Origin: Clostridia bacterium
GTDB taxonomy: Bacteria; Bacillota; Clostridia; Christensenellales; Borkfalkiaceae
Reading direction: 5' to 3'
NCBI GenBank assembly: GCA_017536205.1
Contig: JAFXHX010000002.1
Coordinates: 1-64,000, forward strand
Length of the DNA stretch: 64,000 nucleotides
Of the stretch, positions 1 to 7,993 are shown piece after piece. The notes beneath the pieces were generated by a model. The model did not search any database. It was not told the DNA's origin and worked only from the letters and a program-made list of their open reading frames with translations. Each line of letters starts with the position of its first letter. Position 1 is the stretch's first letter. The translations under genes were made by a program, and so were the position numbers.

Positions 1-69
1 CTTCGGTCTTGCGACCTTGATGACCAAAAAGGTCTATCAATTCCGCAATACCTAGCGAGCCTTGCCTAA
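1..69. other. Structured edge segment, gene not identifiable
   Basis: The first 69 bases hold two adjacent short stem-loops: GGTC/GACC around TTGC (about 5-16), and a longer one with arms TTGATGACC and GGTCTATCAA (about 17-40). Read on the minus strand, bases 20-52 resemble the D-arm part of a tRNA-Leu, but the D-stem and anticodon stem do not close properly. Plus-strand frames stay open to stops at 53-55 and 67-69, so the tail of a protein gene is also possible. The window cuts the feature, so no gene is called. Confidence 0.3.
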
Positions 70-103
70 CTTGTTTCTAACGCCTTAAATAATTTTAAGC
101 ACA

Positions 104-134
104 ATAAAAGCACCCACTTGGGTGCTTTTATTTC
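104..134. terminator. Bidirectional intrinsic terminator
   Basis: A 10-bp stem, AAAAGCACCC with GGGTGCTTTT, encloses a four-base loop and is followed by T-rich sequence on both strands. It can end transcripts entering from the left edge and the leftward XRE gene that stops at 203. Confidence 0.8.
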
Positions 135-202
135 GTTATAAGCGTCGCGATAGAGTGTTTCTATCACTATAAAATACTGGTTTTTACGTTAAGCCAAACA
201 CG

Positions 203-403
203 TTAATCAATATAACCAATTAAATAATCTACCGAAACGTCGAAATATTGCGCCAAGATTTTTAATTGCTCTATACTTGGCTCGCTATTTCCTTTTTCCC
301 AATGAGATATAGCCATTTTCGTCATATTAACAATTTTGGCAACATCGCTTTGAGAAACGTCTTTTTCTATTCTTAATTCCTTTAACCTAGTTTTAAACTC
401 CAT
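203..403 (-). CDS. XRE/Cro-family DNA-binding repressor (66 aa)
   Basis: This is a single helix-turn-helix domain of the XRE/Cro type and little else. The residues KIVNMTKMAISHWEKG form the turn and recognition helix, and the tail FDVSVDYLIG is the usual end of such domains. The protein is cytoplasmic and probably dimeric. It is divergent from the zinc-ribbon gene at 511. The gap between them holds two copies of a palindrome (413-429 and 443-459), one lying exactly in the promoter spacer, so I infer that it represses that gene and perhaps itself. The family is certain from sequence; the target is inferred from position. Confidence 0.88.
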   Translation of the reverse strand: MEFKTRLKELRIEKDVSQSDVAKIVNMTKMAISHWEKGNSEPSIEQLKILAQYFDVSVDYLIGYID

Positions 404-412
404 ATATAGATA

Positions 413-465
413 GTATCAAAAATTGTTACGAAGCGCTTGACAGTAACAAATATTGTTACTATAAT
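413..465 (+). promoter_or_regulatory. Consensus promoter with operator palindrome in the spacer
   Basis: TTGACA (437-442) and TATAAT (460-465) are separated by exactly 17 bp. The spacer is a perfect inverted repeat: GTAACAA, 3 bp, TTGTTAC (443-459). A second copy with one mismatch, GTATCAA-AAA-TTGTTAC, lies at 413-429, 30 bp away centre to centre. A repressor bound here would block RNA polymerase directly. It drives the gene at 511. Confidence 0.85.
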
Positions 466-510
466 TATATTGTATATTTATAAAAATATTCACAAACAAA
501 GGAGTTAAAA

Positions 511-1869
511 ATGAAAAAACGTACGCTAAGTTGTTCACAATGTGGGGGAACAGATATTGAAATTATTGATGAAAGCCTTGCTAAATGTAAACACTGTGGT
601 ACTCACGTAAAAATTGAAAATAAAAAAGATATAAAGAGTACTATCGTAATTAAAAGCGTTGAAGGTGACGTAAAGGGAAAAACACCCGAAGTTGCTTTTT
701 TAAAAGTAAAAAAGAATTGCGAGATTAGCGATTTTACTCGCCAAGCATACGTAGATTTATTTACGTCGAAGGTAACCGAAAATATATGTTCAGCAAAGTT
801 TTTACCTGCGGTTACTGAAACTAGAAATTACGTTTTAGTAACGGGTAAGTACGATTTAAATTATTCTGCTAATTTAGGCTTTGATAGAACGGAAAAATAT
901 TTAAGCACCGAAAAAGTTAAAAGAAGTGATGGAAGTTACTCTGAAGATATAGTTGAAAAAGAAAGAGTAGTTACGGACTGGAAACCAACTACTGGAAAGT
1001 TTTCAGGAAGTTGTAATGCTGTATACGTCGAAGGTGGACTAATCCACGCTATGCCGTATCAAACGCAAGAAAGGTTTGATAAATATATCTTACCTAATAT
1101 GCAAGAAAACGTTGAAATAATAAACGAAAACGACACCGTTGTTCCTTTTGCACCTGATAGCAAAATATTAAAAAAGACTTACGATTGGGGTGCGGAAATA
1201 GTTGCTTCAAGTTGCAAAAAAAATCTTGGTGGTAATCATTGTAAAGATTTTTCGTATTCGTATACTGAAAAGCCAGATGCAATCGTAAGTATCGTTTCTG
1301 AAGAATTCGTATTACCGTATACGGTTAGTGATGAAAAAGGAAAAGAATATAATTATAAAGTAGTATCTTTCTCAAATAAGGTTAAACCCTACGTTGGTAG
1401 CGTTCTAGAAGATGATTTTTATGATACGACTTATAATAAAAACGCAAAAAATCGTAAGAAATCTTTATTTTTGCCAACGATATCCGTTGCGCTCCTTTTT
1501 GATATAATAGTGTTTATTTCGGCACTTGTAACAAACCTAGAAAATGCAACGTTTGGCGAAGTGTTTATTCCTGCATTACTTATATCCACGTTTGCGTCGG
1601 CAGTGGTATGGTTCTTTCTACAATGTATTTGGGGAACAATTCACGCAAAAGCAGTTTTAGGAATTATTAAAGATGAAACTTCAACTCTAAACTATGAAAA
1701 AGATAAAAAGAAATGTGAAACCTTACAAAGCAAATTGAAGGAATTAGGGTTTGAGCCATTAACTAACGAAGAAAAATTACGTTTTATATATTTAAACGCC
1801 CAAGAAAACAGTAAAAACGCAATTCAAAAGTTTATTATTTGGTTAGATAATTTAACTTTTAAGAAATAA
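511..1869 (+). CDS. Zinc-ribbon protein with two C-terminal membrane segments
   Basis: The 452-residue product begins with a zinc ribbon, CSQCGG and CKHCGT (residues about 8-30), of the type found in many uncharacterised Firmicutes proteins. A long soluble middle part has no motif I recognise. Two hydrophobic segments follow near residues 315-340 and 347-372, then a charged tail. An SD sequence (AAAGGAG) precedes the ATG. Its perfect promoter is overlaid by operator palindromes of the adjacent XRE protein, so it is probably kept off in most conditions. The function is unknown. The layout fits a membrane-anchored stress or housekeeping factor, but nothing in the sequence proves it. Confidence 0.75.
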   Translation: MKKRTLSCSQCGGTDIEIIDESLAKCKHCGTHVKIENKKDIKSTIVIKSVEGDVKGKTPEVAFLKVKKNCEISDFTRQAYVDLFTSKVTENICSAKFLPAVTETRNYVLVTGKYDLNYSANLGFDRTEKYLSTEKVKRSDGSYSEDIVEKERVVTDWKPTTGKFSGSCNAVYVEGGLIHAMPYQTQERFDKYILPNMQENVEIINENDTVVPFAPDSKILKKTYDWGAEIVASSCKKNLGGNHCKDFSYSYTEKPDAIVSIVSEEFVLPYTVSDEKGKEYNYKVVSFSNKVKPYVGSVLEDDFYDTTYNKNAKNRKKSLFLPTISVALLFDIIVFISALVTNLENATFGEVFIPALLISTFASAVVWFFLQCIWGTIHAKAVLGIIKDETSTLNYEKDKKKCETLQSKLKELGFEPLTNEEKLRFIYLNAQENSKNAIQKFIIWLDNLTFKK

Positions 1870-1870
1870 T

Positions 1871-1900
1871 AAAAAGCAGTGCGATAAGCACTGCTTTTTT
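1871..1900. terminator. Bidirectional terminator between convergent genes
   Basis: AAAAAGCAGTGC and GCACTGCTTTTT pair around a five-base loop, with T-runs on both strands. It separates the zinc-ribbon gene from the convergent SGNH lipoprotein gene. Confidence 0.85.
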
Positions 1901-1906
1901 AGTTGG

Positions 1907-4900
1907 TTAATTATCAAAAACTTGTATAACTTGGTTTTTAATTTGTTGCATGCCGAGTTCAGTTGGGTGGCTATTTTGTGTGTCGATATTTTCTAAAATA
2001 ACTGACTTTGCGTTAACGGTTTTACAAGCATTGTCAATTGCAGTTATAATTTCTTCTTGTAAACCACAGTTAGCAAGGCCGTATATTTCAGCGTTAGGTA
2101 ATATTTCGCGAAGCCTTGAATAGAAGTAGCAAATTGCAGGAAGAACGTTATATAAGTCTTCTTTCGTCCAATTTTCATACATTTCTTCGCCAAGGTCTGC
2201 GCCACACCAACTATCGTTAGTACCACCAAAAACGTAAACAACGTCTATTGGGTTATCTTCAAAGAAGCCATTTTCAATTAGTTTTTCAAGCCTTGATATA
2301 AATGAAGATTGAGTATTATAATAGTCGGTTCCGTAATAACCGGTATAGCCGATGGTAGAACCACTTGAACTATCGTTTCTAACTATATTGCCACCTCTTT
2401 CTTTAACAAGTAAACTCCACCACATTTGGTCGGGGCTAGATAAAATGTTATCGCCTTTATAATATGGGTAGTTTGGCTCTGGAATTGTGCCTATATATGA
2501 AGAATAACTATCGCCGAAAATAAGCACGTTTTTGCCAAGCATAGTTTTTTCTAGTTCAAACGTGTTGGTGTCGTCTGCTATAACCTTACCACAAACGCAA
2601 GACCTATAGAAAACCGAGGGCGTAGTATCAGTTCCTTGGGTTTTTAGCGTTTCGTCGTTAACAACTTCGCAAACGTAATAGTGTTCATCAAGTTTGCCAC
2701 CCTCAAAAGTATCGTCATTGCCAACTTTACCACACGCGCATGATTTATAATATATTGCAAGTTGCGTGCAGGTTGCTGGAGTTTTTAATGCGGCAGGCAT
2801 AACGATTTCTTCAGTATAAGAGTGCATTTCTTCGCCGAAATACGTCGTTTTCCAATAAGGTATGCCGTTTACAACAATCCAACAAGAATCGCTAAACGTT
2901 TTTAACGACTGCGCGTTGTTTTTATCTGCCAACATTGAAGCGTAACTATCATAAGCCCTTAAACCAACTATAACGTGTTCAACCGATAAGGTTTTGTTGT
3001 GAAGGGTTAATATCGTGTTAACTTGCTCGTTTAAAACTTTACCAACTGCAGTTACCACGTTGTTTGTTAACGTGTATTCAACTTGGTTTTCAGCAAAGCC
3101 AGGCATATCAATATTTGATAATACGGGAGCAGTAGAAATAGCATAGCAGTTTTTATACATTGAAGTTACTGTAGCCATACTGCTACCTGTAGAACCGAAC
3201 ATGTAGAACGAATTGCCATTATTTATATATGTTTGTATATCTTCGCTTACGTTCGTGTAATCAACAATAACGTTACTAATTGTTAAAACGTCAGGCATAA
3301 CTCTATTTATTAAAAGACCTATGTATTTATTAGTAGAAGTTCTTGCTATTGATTTTATAGAAACGTAAACGTTAGATATTTCACCTTCGTTATTAGTGTA
3401 CGTGCCACTAGCAGTTCTAGCCTTATCTAACTGTTGAGCAAATAAGGTTGTGTAATAACCTGTTAAGGTGGCGTTTGTAAATGCAACGTTTTTGATTACG
3501 GGGGCGTTAGTGCTACCAAATAAGCCTGCTGATTTAACGGTTAAGTTATCGATATAGTGGCCTTGCCCATCAAACACACCTCTAAAACCAACGTCTTTGT
3601 TATAGGCAGTAGATGGATATAAAAGGTTACGGTCAAATACGTGTTCAGAAAGCACCAAATCTTTAGCGTCGATATCTTGTGTAACTATAAAGTAACCGTC
3701 AATTTCGTTATATTGTCTTACGCCGTCTAACGTAAAGTACTTAAGGTCTTCAGCGTTGTCAATAATTTTAGTATATGCGTAAACGTTAGTTAAGGTAATG
3801 CTTTTATCATCTATATTTACAGTAACGGTTTGCGCAGTATCTACTTTTCTTGCCTTGCCATCACCTGTAATAATAACGTCTAAAACCAAAGTATTAACGG
3901 TGTTATTGTTAACGGTATAACTGTCAATATCGTCTAGCGAAAAAATGTCAACGTCATGTTTAGCAAGCGCAGTTTTAAGAGTATAGAAGTCTAATTGCTT
4001 GTCATCGGCAGAATATAAAACCTTGTCGGTAGATACTCCAACGTAAATAACGTGAGAGTTATTGTTAGCACAAACTTTGTAGTGGCCTTTTTCGCTACTA
4101 AATAACCAGTCGCCATAGTTATGCCCTAATGCGTCAACGTAATTATCAACGTAAGTGTGGCCACAAGCGCAAGTGTGTGTTGTATAACCTTGGTCTTCGC
4201 AAGTGGGTTCGGTAACGGTGCTAGTATATTTGTGACCTATTACTTCACCATATTCTGAATTGCAGGTAGAACAAACTTTTCTTTGGCCTTCAATTTCTTC
4301 GCCACCACTACAATTACCTGTAATTACGTGGCTAGTATCGTTAGCGCATATTTTTACGTGAGTATCGTTACCCGTAGAAGTCCAACCACTATAATCGTGC
4401 TCTAAAGCAGGTATTTCATCGGTTACGTATTTATCGCCACAAGCGCAAGTATGGGTTGTGTAGCCGTTTTCGGTACAGGTTGGTGGTGTTACAACAGTAA
4501 CGTAGGTGTGTCCTTTTCTTTCGCCGTATTCTGAATTACAAAAAGAACAAATCTTTCTATATCCTTCAACTTCTTCGCCACCACTGCAGTTTTCGGTAAT
4601 AGTATGTTTGCTATCGTTAATGCATATTTTACTGTGAGTGTTATTGCCGTTAGACATCCACGGTAAATAATTGTGGCCTAAAGCAGAGTCAACGTCAGTA
4701 ATGGTGTCAACTGCGCCACAGTTACGGTTGCAAGTTGCAGTTTTAGTTCCGTTTTCTTCGCAAGTAGCATCGTTATTAGAAAGGTAAACGGTGAATAAGT
4801 GGCCTAAAGCCGAACCAACTTCAAAAGTTTCTTCGCTCATTTTGCCACATTCGCAAGAAAAATGATATTTTGCTTTTTGCGTGCAGGTAGCAGGGCTTAT

Positions 4901-5038
4901 GCAATATGTTTGAGTGGTTACTTGCTTATTAAAAACGCAAACGTGTTCTTCGGGCTTTTCTGCGCAAGCGGTTAATCCTAAACCTAGCGTAAGCGTTGTA
5001 ATAAACGTTAAAATTAAACTTAATAAGACCTTTCTCAT
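1907..5038 (-). CDS. Large lipoprotein with Cys/His-rich repeats and C-terminal SGNH hydrolase
   Basis: The 1043-residue product starts at the ATG at 5038, behind GGAG; an upstream in-frame TTG at 5050 is less likely. A signal peptide ends in a lipobox, LTAC (residues 22-25), so it should be anchored outside the membrane. The first third carries repeated Cys/His units of the type PTC..G..THTCACG..ALGHNY, common in secreted proteins of gut Clostridia. A probably beta-rich middle part follows, then two more Cys units. The last ~205 residues form an SGNH/GDSL esterase: block I GDSYSS, block III GGTND, and SHPT carrying the catalytic His. The likely activity is deacylation or deacetylation of an outside polymer; the substrate is unknown. 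It lies 20 bp behind the PFL gene. Confidence 0.8.
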   Translation of the reverse strand: MRKVLLSLILTFITTLTLGLGLTACAEKPEEHVCVFNKQVTTQTYCISPATCTQKAKYHFSCECGKMSEETFEVGSALGHLFTVYLSNNDATCEENGTKTATCNRNCGAVDTITDVDSALGHNYLPWMSNGNNTHSKICINDSKHTITENCSGGEEVEGYRKICSFCNSEYGERKGHTYVTVVTPPTCTENGYTTHTCACGDKYVTDEIPALEHDYSGWTSTGNDTHVKICANDTSHVITGNCSGGEEIEGQRKVCSTCNSEYGEVIGHKYTSTVTEPTCEDQGYTTHTCACGHTYVDNYVDALGHNYGDWLFSSEKGHYKVCANNNSHVIYVGVSTDKVLYSADDKQLDFYTLKTALAKHDVDIFSLDDIDSYTVNNNTVNTLVLDVIITGDGKARKVDTAQTVTVNIDDKSITLTNVYAYTKIIDNAEDLKYFTLDGVRQYNEIDGYFIVTQDIDAKDLVLSEHVFDRNLLYPSTAYNKDVGFRGVFDGQGHYIDNLTVKSAGLFGSTNAPVIKNVAFTNATLTGYYTTLFAQQLDKARTASGTYTNNEGEISNVYVSIKSIARTSTNKYIGLLINRVMPDVLTISNVIVDYTNVSEDIQTYINNGNSFYMFGSTGSSMATVTSMYKNCYAISTAPVLSNIDMPGFAENQVEYTLTNNVVTAVGKVLNEQVNTILTLHNKTLSVEHVIVGLRAYDSYASMLADKNNAQSLKTFSDSCWIVVNGIPYWKTTYFGEEMHSYTEEIVMPAALKTPATCTQLAIYYKSCACGKVGNDDTFEGGKLDEHYYVCEVVNDETLKTQGTDTTPSVFYRSCVCGKVIADDTNTFELEKTMLGKNVLIFGDSYSSYIGTIPEPNYPYYKGDNILSSPDQMWWSLLVKERGGNIVRNDSSSGSTIGYTGYYGTDYYNTQSSFISRLEKLIENGFFEDNPIDVVYVFGGTNDSWCGADLGEEMYENWTKEDLYNVLPAICYFYSRLREILPNAEIYGLANCGLQEEIITAIDNACKTVNAKSVILENIDTQNSHPTELGMQQIKNQVIQVFDN

Positions 5039-5058
5039 TGTATACTCCAAAGTTTTAA

Positions 5059-6408
5059 TTAGTTTTTGTTGCCGTGTATGGGGGCAGGTATTCTTCCACC
5101 CCTTGAAATAAACTTTTCTGCCGAGCCTTGATGAACGGGCATTATGGGTGCGCGACCTAAAAGCCCACCAAACTCAACGTAATCGCCAACCTTTTTATTA
5201 GGAACGGGAATAATTCTAACTGCAGTGGTTTTGTTATTCACCATACCTATTGCCATTTCGTCGGCAATAAGTGCGCTTATTGTCGATTCGGGCGTGTCGC
5301 CGGGAATTGCAACCATATCAATACCAACCGAGCAGACAGCCGTCATCGCTTCGAGTTTAGAAAGGGTAAGCGAGCCGTTTTCGGCAGCGTTAATCATACC
5401 TATATCTTCACTAACGGGAATAAACGCGCCCGATAAACCACCAACGTTAGAACAAGCCATTACGCCACCTTTTTTAACGGCGTCGTTTAAAAGTGCTAGG
5501 CAAGCAGTAGTGCCGTGGCAACCAACGCTTGAAAGCCCCATTTCTTCTAAAATATGCCCAACGCTATCGCCTATAACGGGGGTGGGCGCAAGCGACAAGT
5601 CAACGATGCCACGCTCTGCGTTTAAGCGCACGCTTGCTTCGTTTAATATAAGGTTACCAACCCTAGTAATTTTAAACGCCGTGCGCTTAACCATTTCCGC
5701 TAGTTCAGTAATTGATGCGTTAGGAATAGCCTTAATTGCGTTTTGAACAACGCCGGGGCCCGAAACGCCAACGTTAATAACGCAATCGCCTTCGCCAACA
5801 CCGTGGAAAGCGCCCGCCATAAAGGGGTTATCTTCAACGGCGTTACAAAAAACAACGAACTTTGCAGCGCCAAGCCCGTCGCCCGATAAAAACGCCGATT
5901 TTTTAACGATATTACCAACCAAACTAACGGCGTCCATATTTATGCCTGCTCTTGTCGAGCCAACGTTTACCGAAGAACAAAGCCTTTCCGTTTTAGAAAG
6001 AACTTCGGGAATAGATAAAATAAAACTCTTTTCCGCTTCGGTCATAGACTTATGAACTAGCGCCGAATAGCCACCTATAAAGTCAACGCCTATTTCCTTT
6101 GCAGCCTTGTCAAGCGCAAGCGCAATTTTAAGTTCTTCACCCATAAACTTTGCAGTTAAAAAACTTGCAGGGGTAACCGAAACACGCTTGTTAACGATGG
6201 GAACGCCGTATTCTTCAGAAAGGTTTTTAGCAACTTTTACTATGTTTTCGCCACGCTTACAAATAAGGTCGTAAACGGCGCTCGCGGTAGCGTCTGCACT
6301 GTCTTTAATACAACTAAAAAGCGATAAGCCCATCGTTATAGTGCGAATATCAAAGTGCTCTTTTTCAACCATATTTATGGTTTCTAAAATCTCGTTAGTT
6401 TTAATCAT
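5059..6408 (-). CDS. PFL-family protein (UPF0210/DUF711)
   Basis: The 449-residue product matches the UPF0210 or PFL family in length and in signatures such as [19 protein letters not shown] and [21 protein letters not shown]. The family is structurally related to pyruvate formate-lyase-like proteins, but its activity is not established. The gene starts one base after the stop of the small ACT-domain gene, with the SD AAGGTG inside that gene's last codons. This ACT-PFL pair is widespread in Firmicutes and suggests that the two products act together. It is cytoplasmic, with no signal peptide. Confidence 0.88.
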   Translation of the reverse strand: MIKTNEILETINMVEKEHFDIRTITMGLSLFSCIKDSADATASAVYDLICKRGENIVKVAKNLSEEYGVPIVNKRVSVTPASFLTAKFMGEELKIALALDKAAKEIGVDFIGGYSALVHKSMTEAEKSFILSIPEVLSKTERLCSSVNVGSTRAGINMDAVSLVGNIVKKSAFLSGDGLGAAKFVVFCNAVEDNPFMAGAFHGVGEGDCVINVGVSGPGVVQNAIKAIPNASITELAEMVKRTAFKITRVGNLILNEASVRLNAERGIVDLSLAPTPVIGDSVGHILEEMGLSSVGCHGTTACLALLNDAVKKGGVMACSNVGGLSGAFIPVSEDIGMINAAENGSLTLSKLEAMTAVCSVGIDMVAIPGDTPESTISALIADEMAIGMVNNKTTAVRIIPVPNKKVGDYVEFGGLLGRAPIMPVHQGSAEKFISRGGRIPAPIHGNKN

Positions 6409-6409
6409 T

Positions 6410-6679
6410 TTACACCTTGTGCATAGCGTCGAAAACGCCTTCGTGTTGAAGATGTATGCTAACGCCTATTTCTTCGCCTAAAACGGTAGTTTTTGCTTTG
6501 AGTTCGTGCATAGATATGCTTGCGTTTTCAAAACTAACAAGCATTATCATAGTAAAGGTGTTTTGCATAATAGTTTGCGAAATATCTTCTATATTTACAG
6601 CATATTCTGCTAAAAGACCGCTAACTTTTGCAATAATTCCGGGTTTATCTTTACCTATAACGGTTAAAACACACTTCAT
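6410..6679 (-). CDS. ACT-domain protein, UPF0237 family
   Basis: This 89-residue protein is one ACT domain, opening with [20 protein letters not shown], the ligand-binding loop pattern. ACT domains usually bind amino acids and regulate partners. It is the first gene of the ACT-PFL operon, so it is probably the sensor or subunit partner of the PFL protein. It has an AAGGTGA Shine-Dalgarno sequence and a clear sigma-A promoter just upstream (6709-6737). Confidence 0.88.
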   Translation of the reverse strand: MKCVLTVIGKDKPGIIAKVSGLLAEYAVNIEDISQTIMQNTFTMIMLVSFENASISMHELKAKTTVLGEEIGVSIHLQHEGVFDAMHKV

Positions 6680-6708
6680 AATTCACCTTTAATAATAAGT
6701 TTTATATA

Positions 6709-6737
6709 ATTATACTATATTTATAATGTTAAGTCAA
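6709..6737 (-). promoter_or_regulatory. Sigma-A promoter of the ACT-PFL operon
   Basis: Read leftward, TTGACT (6737-6732), a 17-bp spacer and TATAAT (6714-6709). The -35 box overlaps the stop of the yihY-like gene, so the two units are separately initiated. Confidence 0.75.
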
Positions 6738-7528
6738 CTTCTAAAAAGGCCTTTGCGACGTTTAATACTACCAAGCCTATAAACGTTTAAAGTAATTCCA
6801 CCAACTAGTGTTTTCATAATTAAAAACGCCCACGATAAAAATATTACGAGCGTTGAAATTGCGCCGTATATCTCGTTAAAACGTGCAAAATTGCGAACGT
6901 AAAAAATAAATATCAGCGTTTCAATAACGCTTAAAATCGTTGTATATAAAGCGCCTAAATAAACTTCTTTAACGGTTATTTTGTAAGGGCAGGCGTAAAG
7001 GTTTAATAAAAGCGCAAATAAAAAGTAAATAAAGCCGTAAGTTACTATTAAAAGTGGAGTGGTTAGCGCCCCCAAAAACCTAGAAAAAAGCGAAAAGGCA
7101 AGACCTACAAGCGCAATTACCGTTGCAAATAAAAACGACATGGTAACGTTTGCAAGTATTGAAGAAATCTTAATATATATTTTATTTTTAGGTTTATGGT
7201 TATAAAGCATTTCGCCTGCAACTTTAAGGTGAAAAAACGCGCTAGACGACGAGTATATCGCAATAAAAACTAAAAAGGCGTTTCCACCTGCTTTAAGCCT
7301 TGTTGCCGACTCTGTTAAAAAATCAAATAGTGGCAAAAGTTCTACAAAAAGTGCGCCGTTATGCGCTTGCAACTTCAAGCCGAAAAACGATAGCAGTAAG
7401 CCTAAAAAATAAACGGTTGGAACAAGCCCCAAAACTACGAAAAAAACAAGTGCTCCAGATATCGTGTCGGCATTTTTTTGCGATTTAAAAACTAAATAGC
7501 CCCTAACTAAACTATATAAACCCTTCAT
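6734..7528 (-). CDS. YihY/BrkB-family membrane protein
   Basis: The 264-residue product has about six hydrophobic segments and family signatures such as SGALVFFVVLGLVPTVYFLG near the N-terminus and PYKITVKEVYLGALYTT in the second half. YihY/BrkB proteins are inner-membrane proteins whose substrate is unsettled; older names linking them to ribonuclease BN are wrong. No terminator lies behind it, and its stop overlaps the promoter of the next unit. No strong SD is visible. Confidence 0.8.
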   Translation of the reverse strand: MKGLYSLVRGYLVFKSQKNADTISGALVFFVVLGLVPTVYFLGLLLSFFGLKLQAHNGALFVELLPLFDFLTESATRLKAGGNAFLVFIAIYSSSSAFFHLKVAGEMLYNHKPKNKIYIKISSILANVTMSFLFATVIALVGLAFSLFSRFLGALTTPLLIVTYGFIYFLFALLLNLYACPYKITVKEVYLGALYTTILSVIETLIFIFYVRNFARFNEIYGAISTLVIFLSWAFLIMKTLVGGITLNVYRLGSIKRRKGLFRS

Positions 7529-7562
7529 AATAAAAGTGTGAGTAATAAAAAAGTTTTTAGTG

Positions 7563-7591
7563 TAATTATTAAGCGTTTTACGTCATATCTT
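7563..7591 (+). promoter_or_regulatory. Possible sigma-E-like promoter of spoIIID
   Basis: AATTATT (about 7564-7570) and CATATCTT (7584-7591) are 13 bp apart, close to the sporulation sigma-E pattern (ATATT, 13-14 bp, CATACAAT). No good sigma-A promoter is seen. Sigma-E control of spoIIID is known in Bacillus; its use here is inferred. Confidence 0.35.
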
Positions 7592-7608
7592 ATTATAGGG
7601 GACAAAAC

Positions 7609-7881
7609 GTGCATTATAAACTAAAAAACAGAATACTTGCCGAGGCAGAATACATAGTTAAATACGGCGCAACCGTTAGAAAAACCGCTAAAATATTCGG
7701 CGTTGGAAAATCAACCGTTCATAAAGATATGGTTTCAAGGCTAAAACCACTTTCTATTGACCTTTATGAAAAAGTTAAACTAGTTTTAGAAAAGAACTTA
7801 TTAGAGCGCCACGTTAGGGGCGGGCTTGCAACCAAAAACAAATACTTAATTAAAAAGTCGCTAAAAAAACACAACCTTTAA
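7609..7881 (+). CDS. spoIIID: Stage III sporulation protein D
   Basis: The 90-residue product has the length and sequence of SpoIIID, the mother-cell DNA-binding regulator of sporulation. The helix-turn-helix reads ATVRKTAKIFGVGKSTVHKD (residues 21-40), and the basic C-terminus RHVRGGLATKNKY is typical. The start is GTG behind AGGGG. In Bacillus subtilis it acts after sigma-E and modulates many mother-cell genes. Its presence is the best sign here that the organism forms endospores. It is a single-gene unit ended by the hairpin at 7881. Confidence 0.93.
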   Translation: MHYKLKNRILAEAEYIVKYGATVRKTAKIFGVGKSTVHKDMVSRLKPLSIDLYEKVKLVLEKNLLERHVRGGLATKNKYLIKKSLKKHNL

Positions 7882-7905
7882 GCAAAGCGTGGCTTTGCTT
7901 TTTTA
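7881..7905 (+). terminator. Terminator of spoIIID
   Basis: AGCAAAGC pairs with GCTTTGCT around GTG, followed by a T-run. The stem starts in the stop codon. Confidence 0.8.
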
Positions 7906-7933
7906 TATATTTAAAATATATAACTAAAAACAG

Positions 7934-7979
7934 TTGACATTTTAGCGTAACACATATATACTTGTATACAAATATACAA
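7934..7979 (+). promoter_or_regulatory. Promoter and probable GntR operator of the citrate operon
   Basis: TTGACA (7934-7939), 17 bp and TATACT (7957-7962). A perfect palindrome, TTGTATACAA (7962-7971), begins in the -10 box, and a further half-site, TATACAA, follows at 7973-7979. The third gene position of this operon is occupied by nothing else regulatory than the FadR-type GntR gene at 9369, so autogenous repression at this palindrome is likely. Confidence 0.7.
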
Positions 7980-7993
7980 ATAGGAGAGTTAAG

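Noticed and set aside
5225..5746. Long antisense frames opposite real genes, such as this 173-codon one
   Set aside because: They lie opposite well-recognised genes (here the PFL protein; likewise opposite acn, dnaX and serA) and have no SD or family resemblance.
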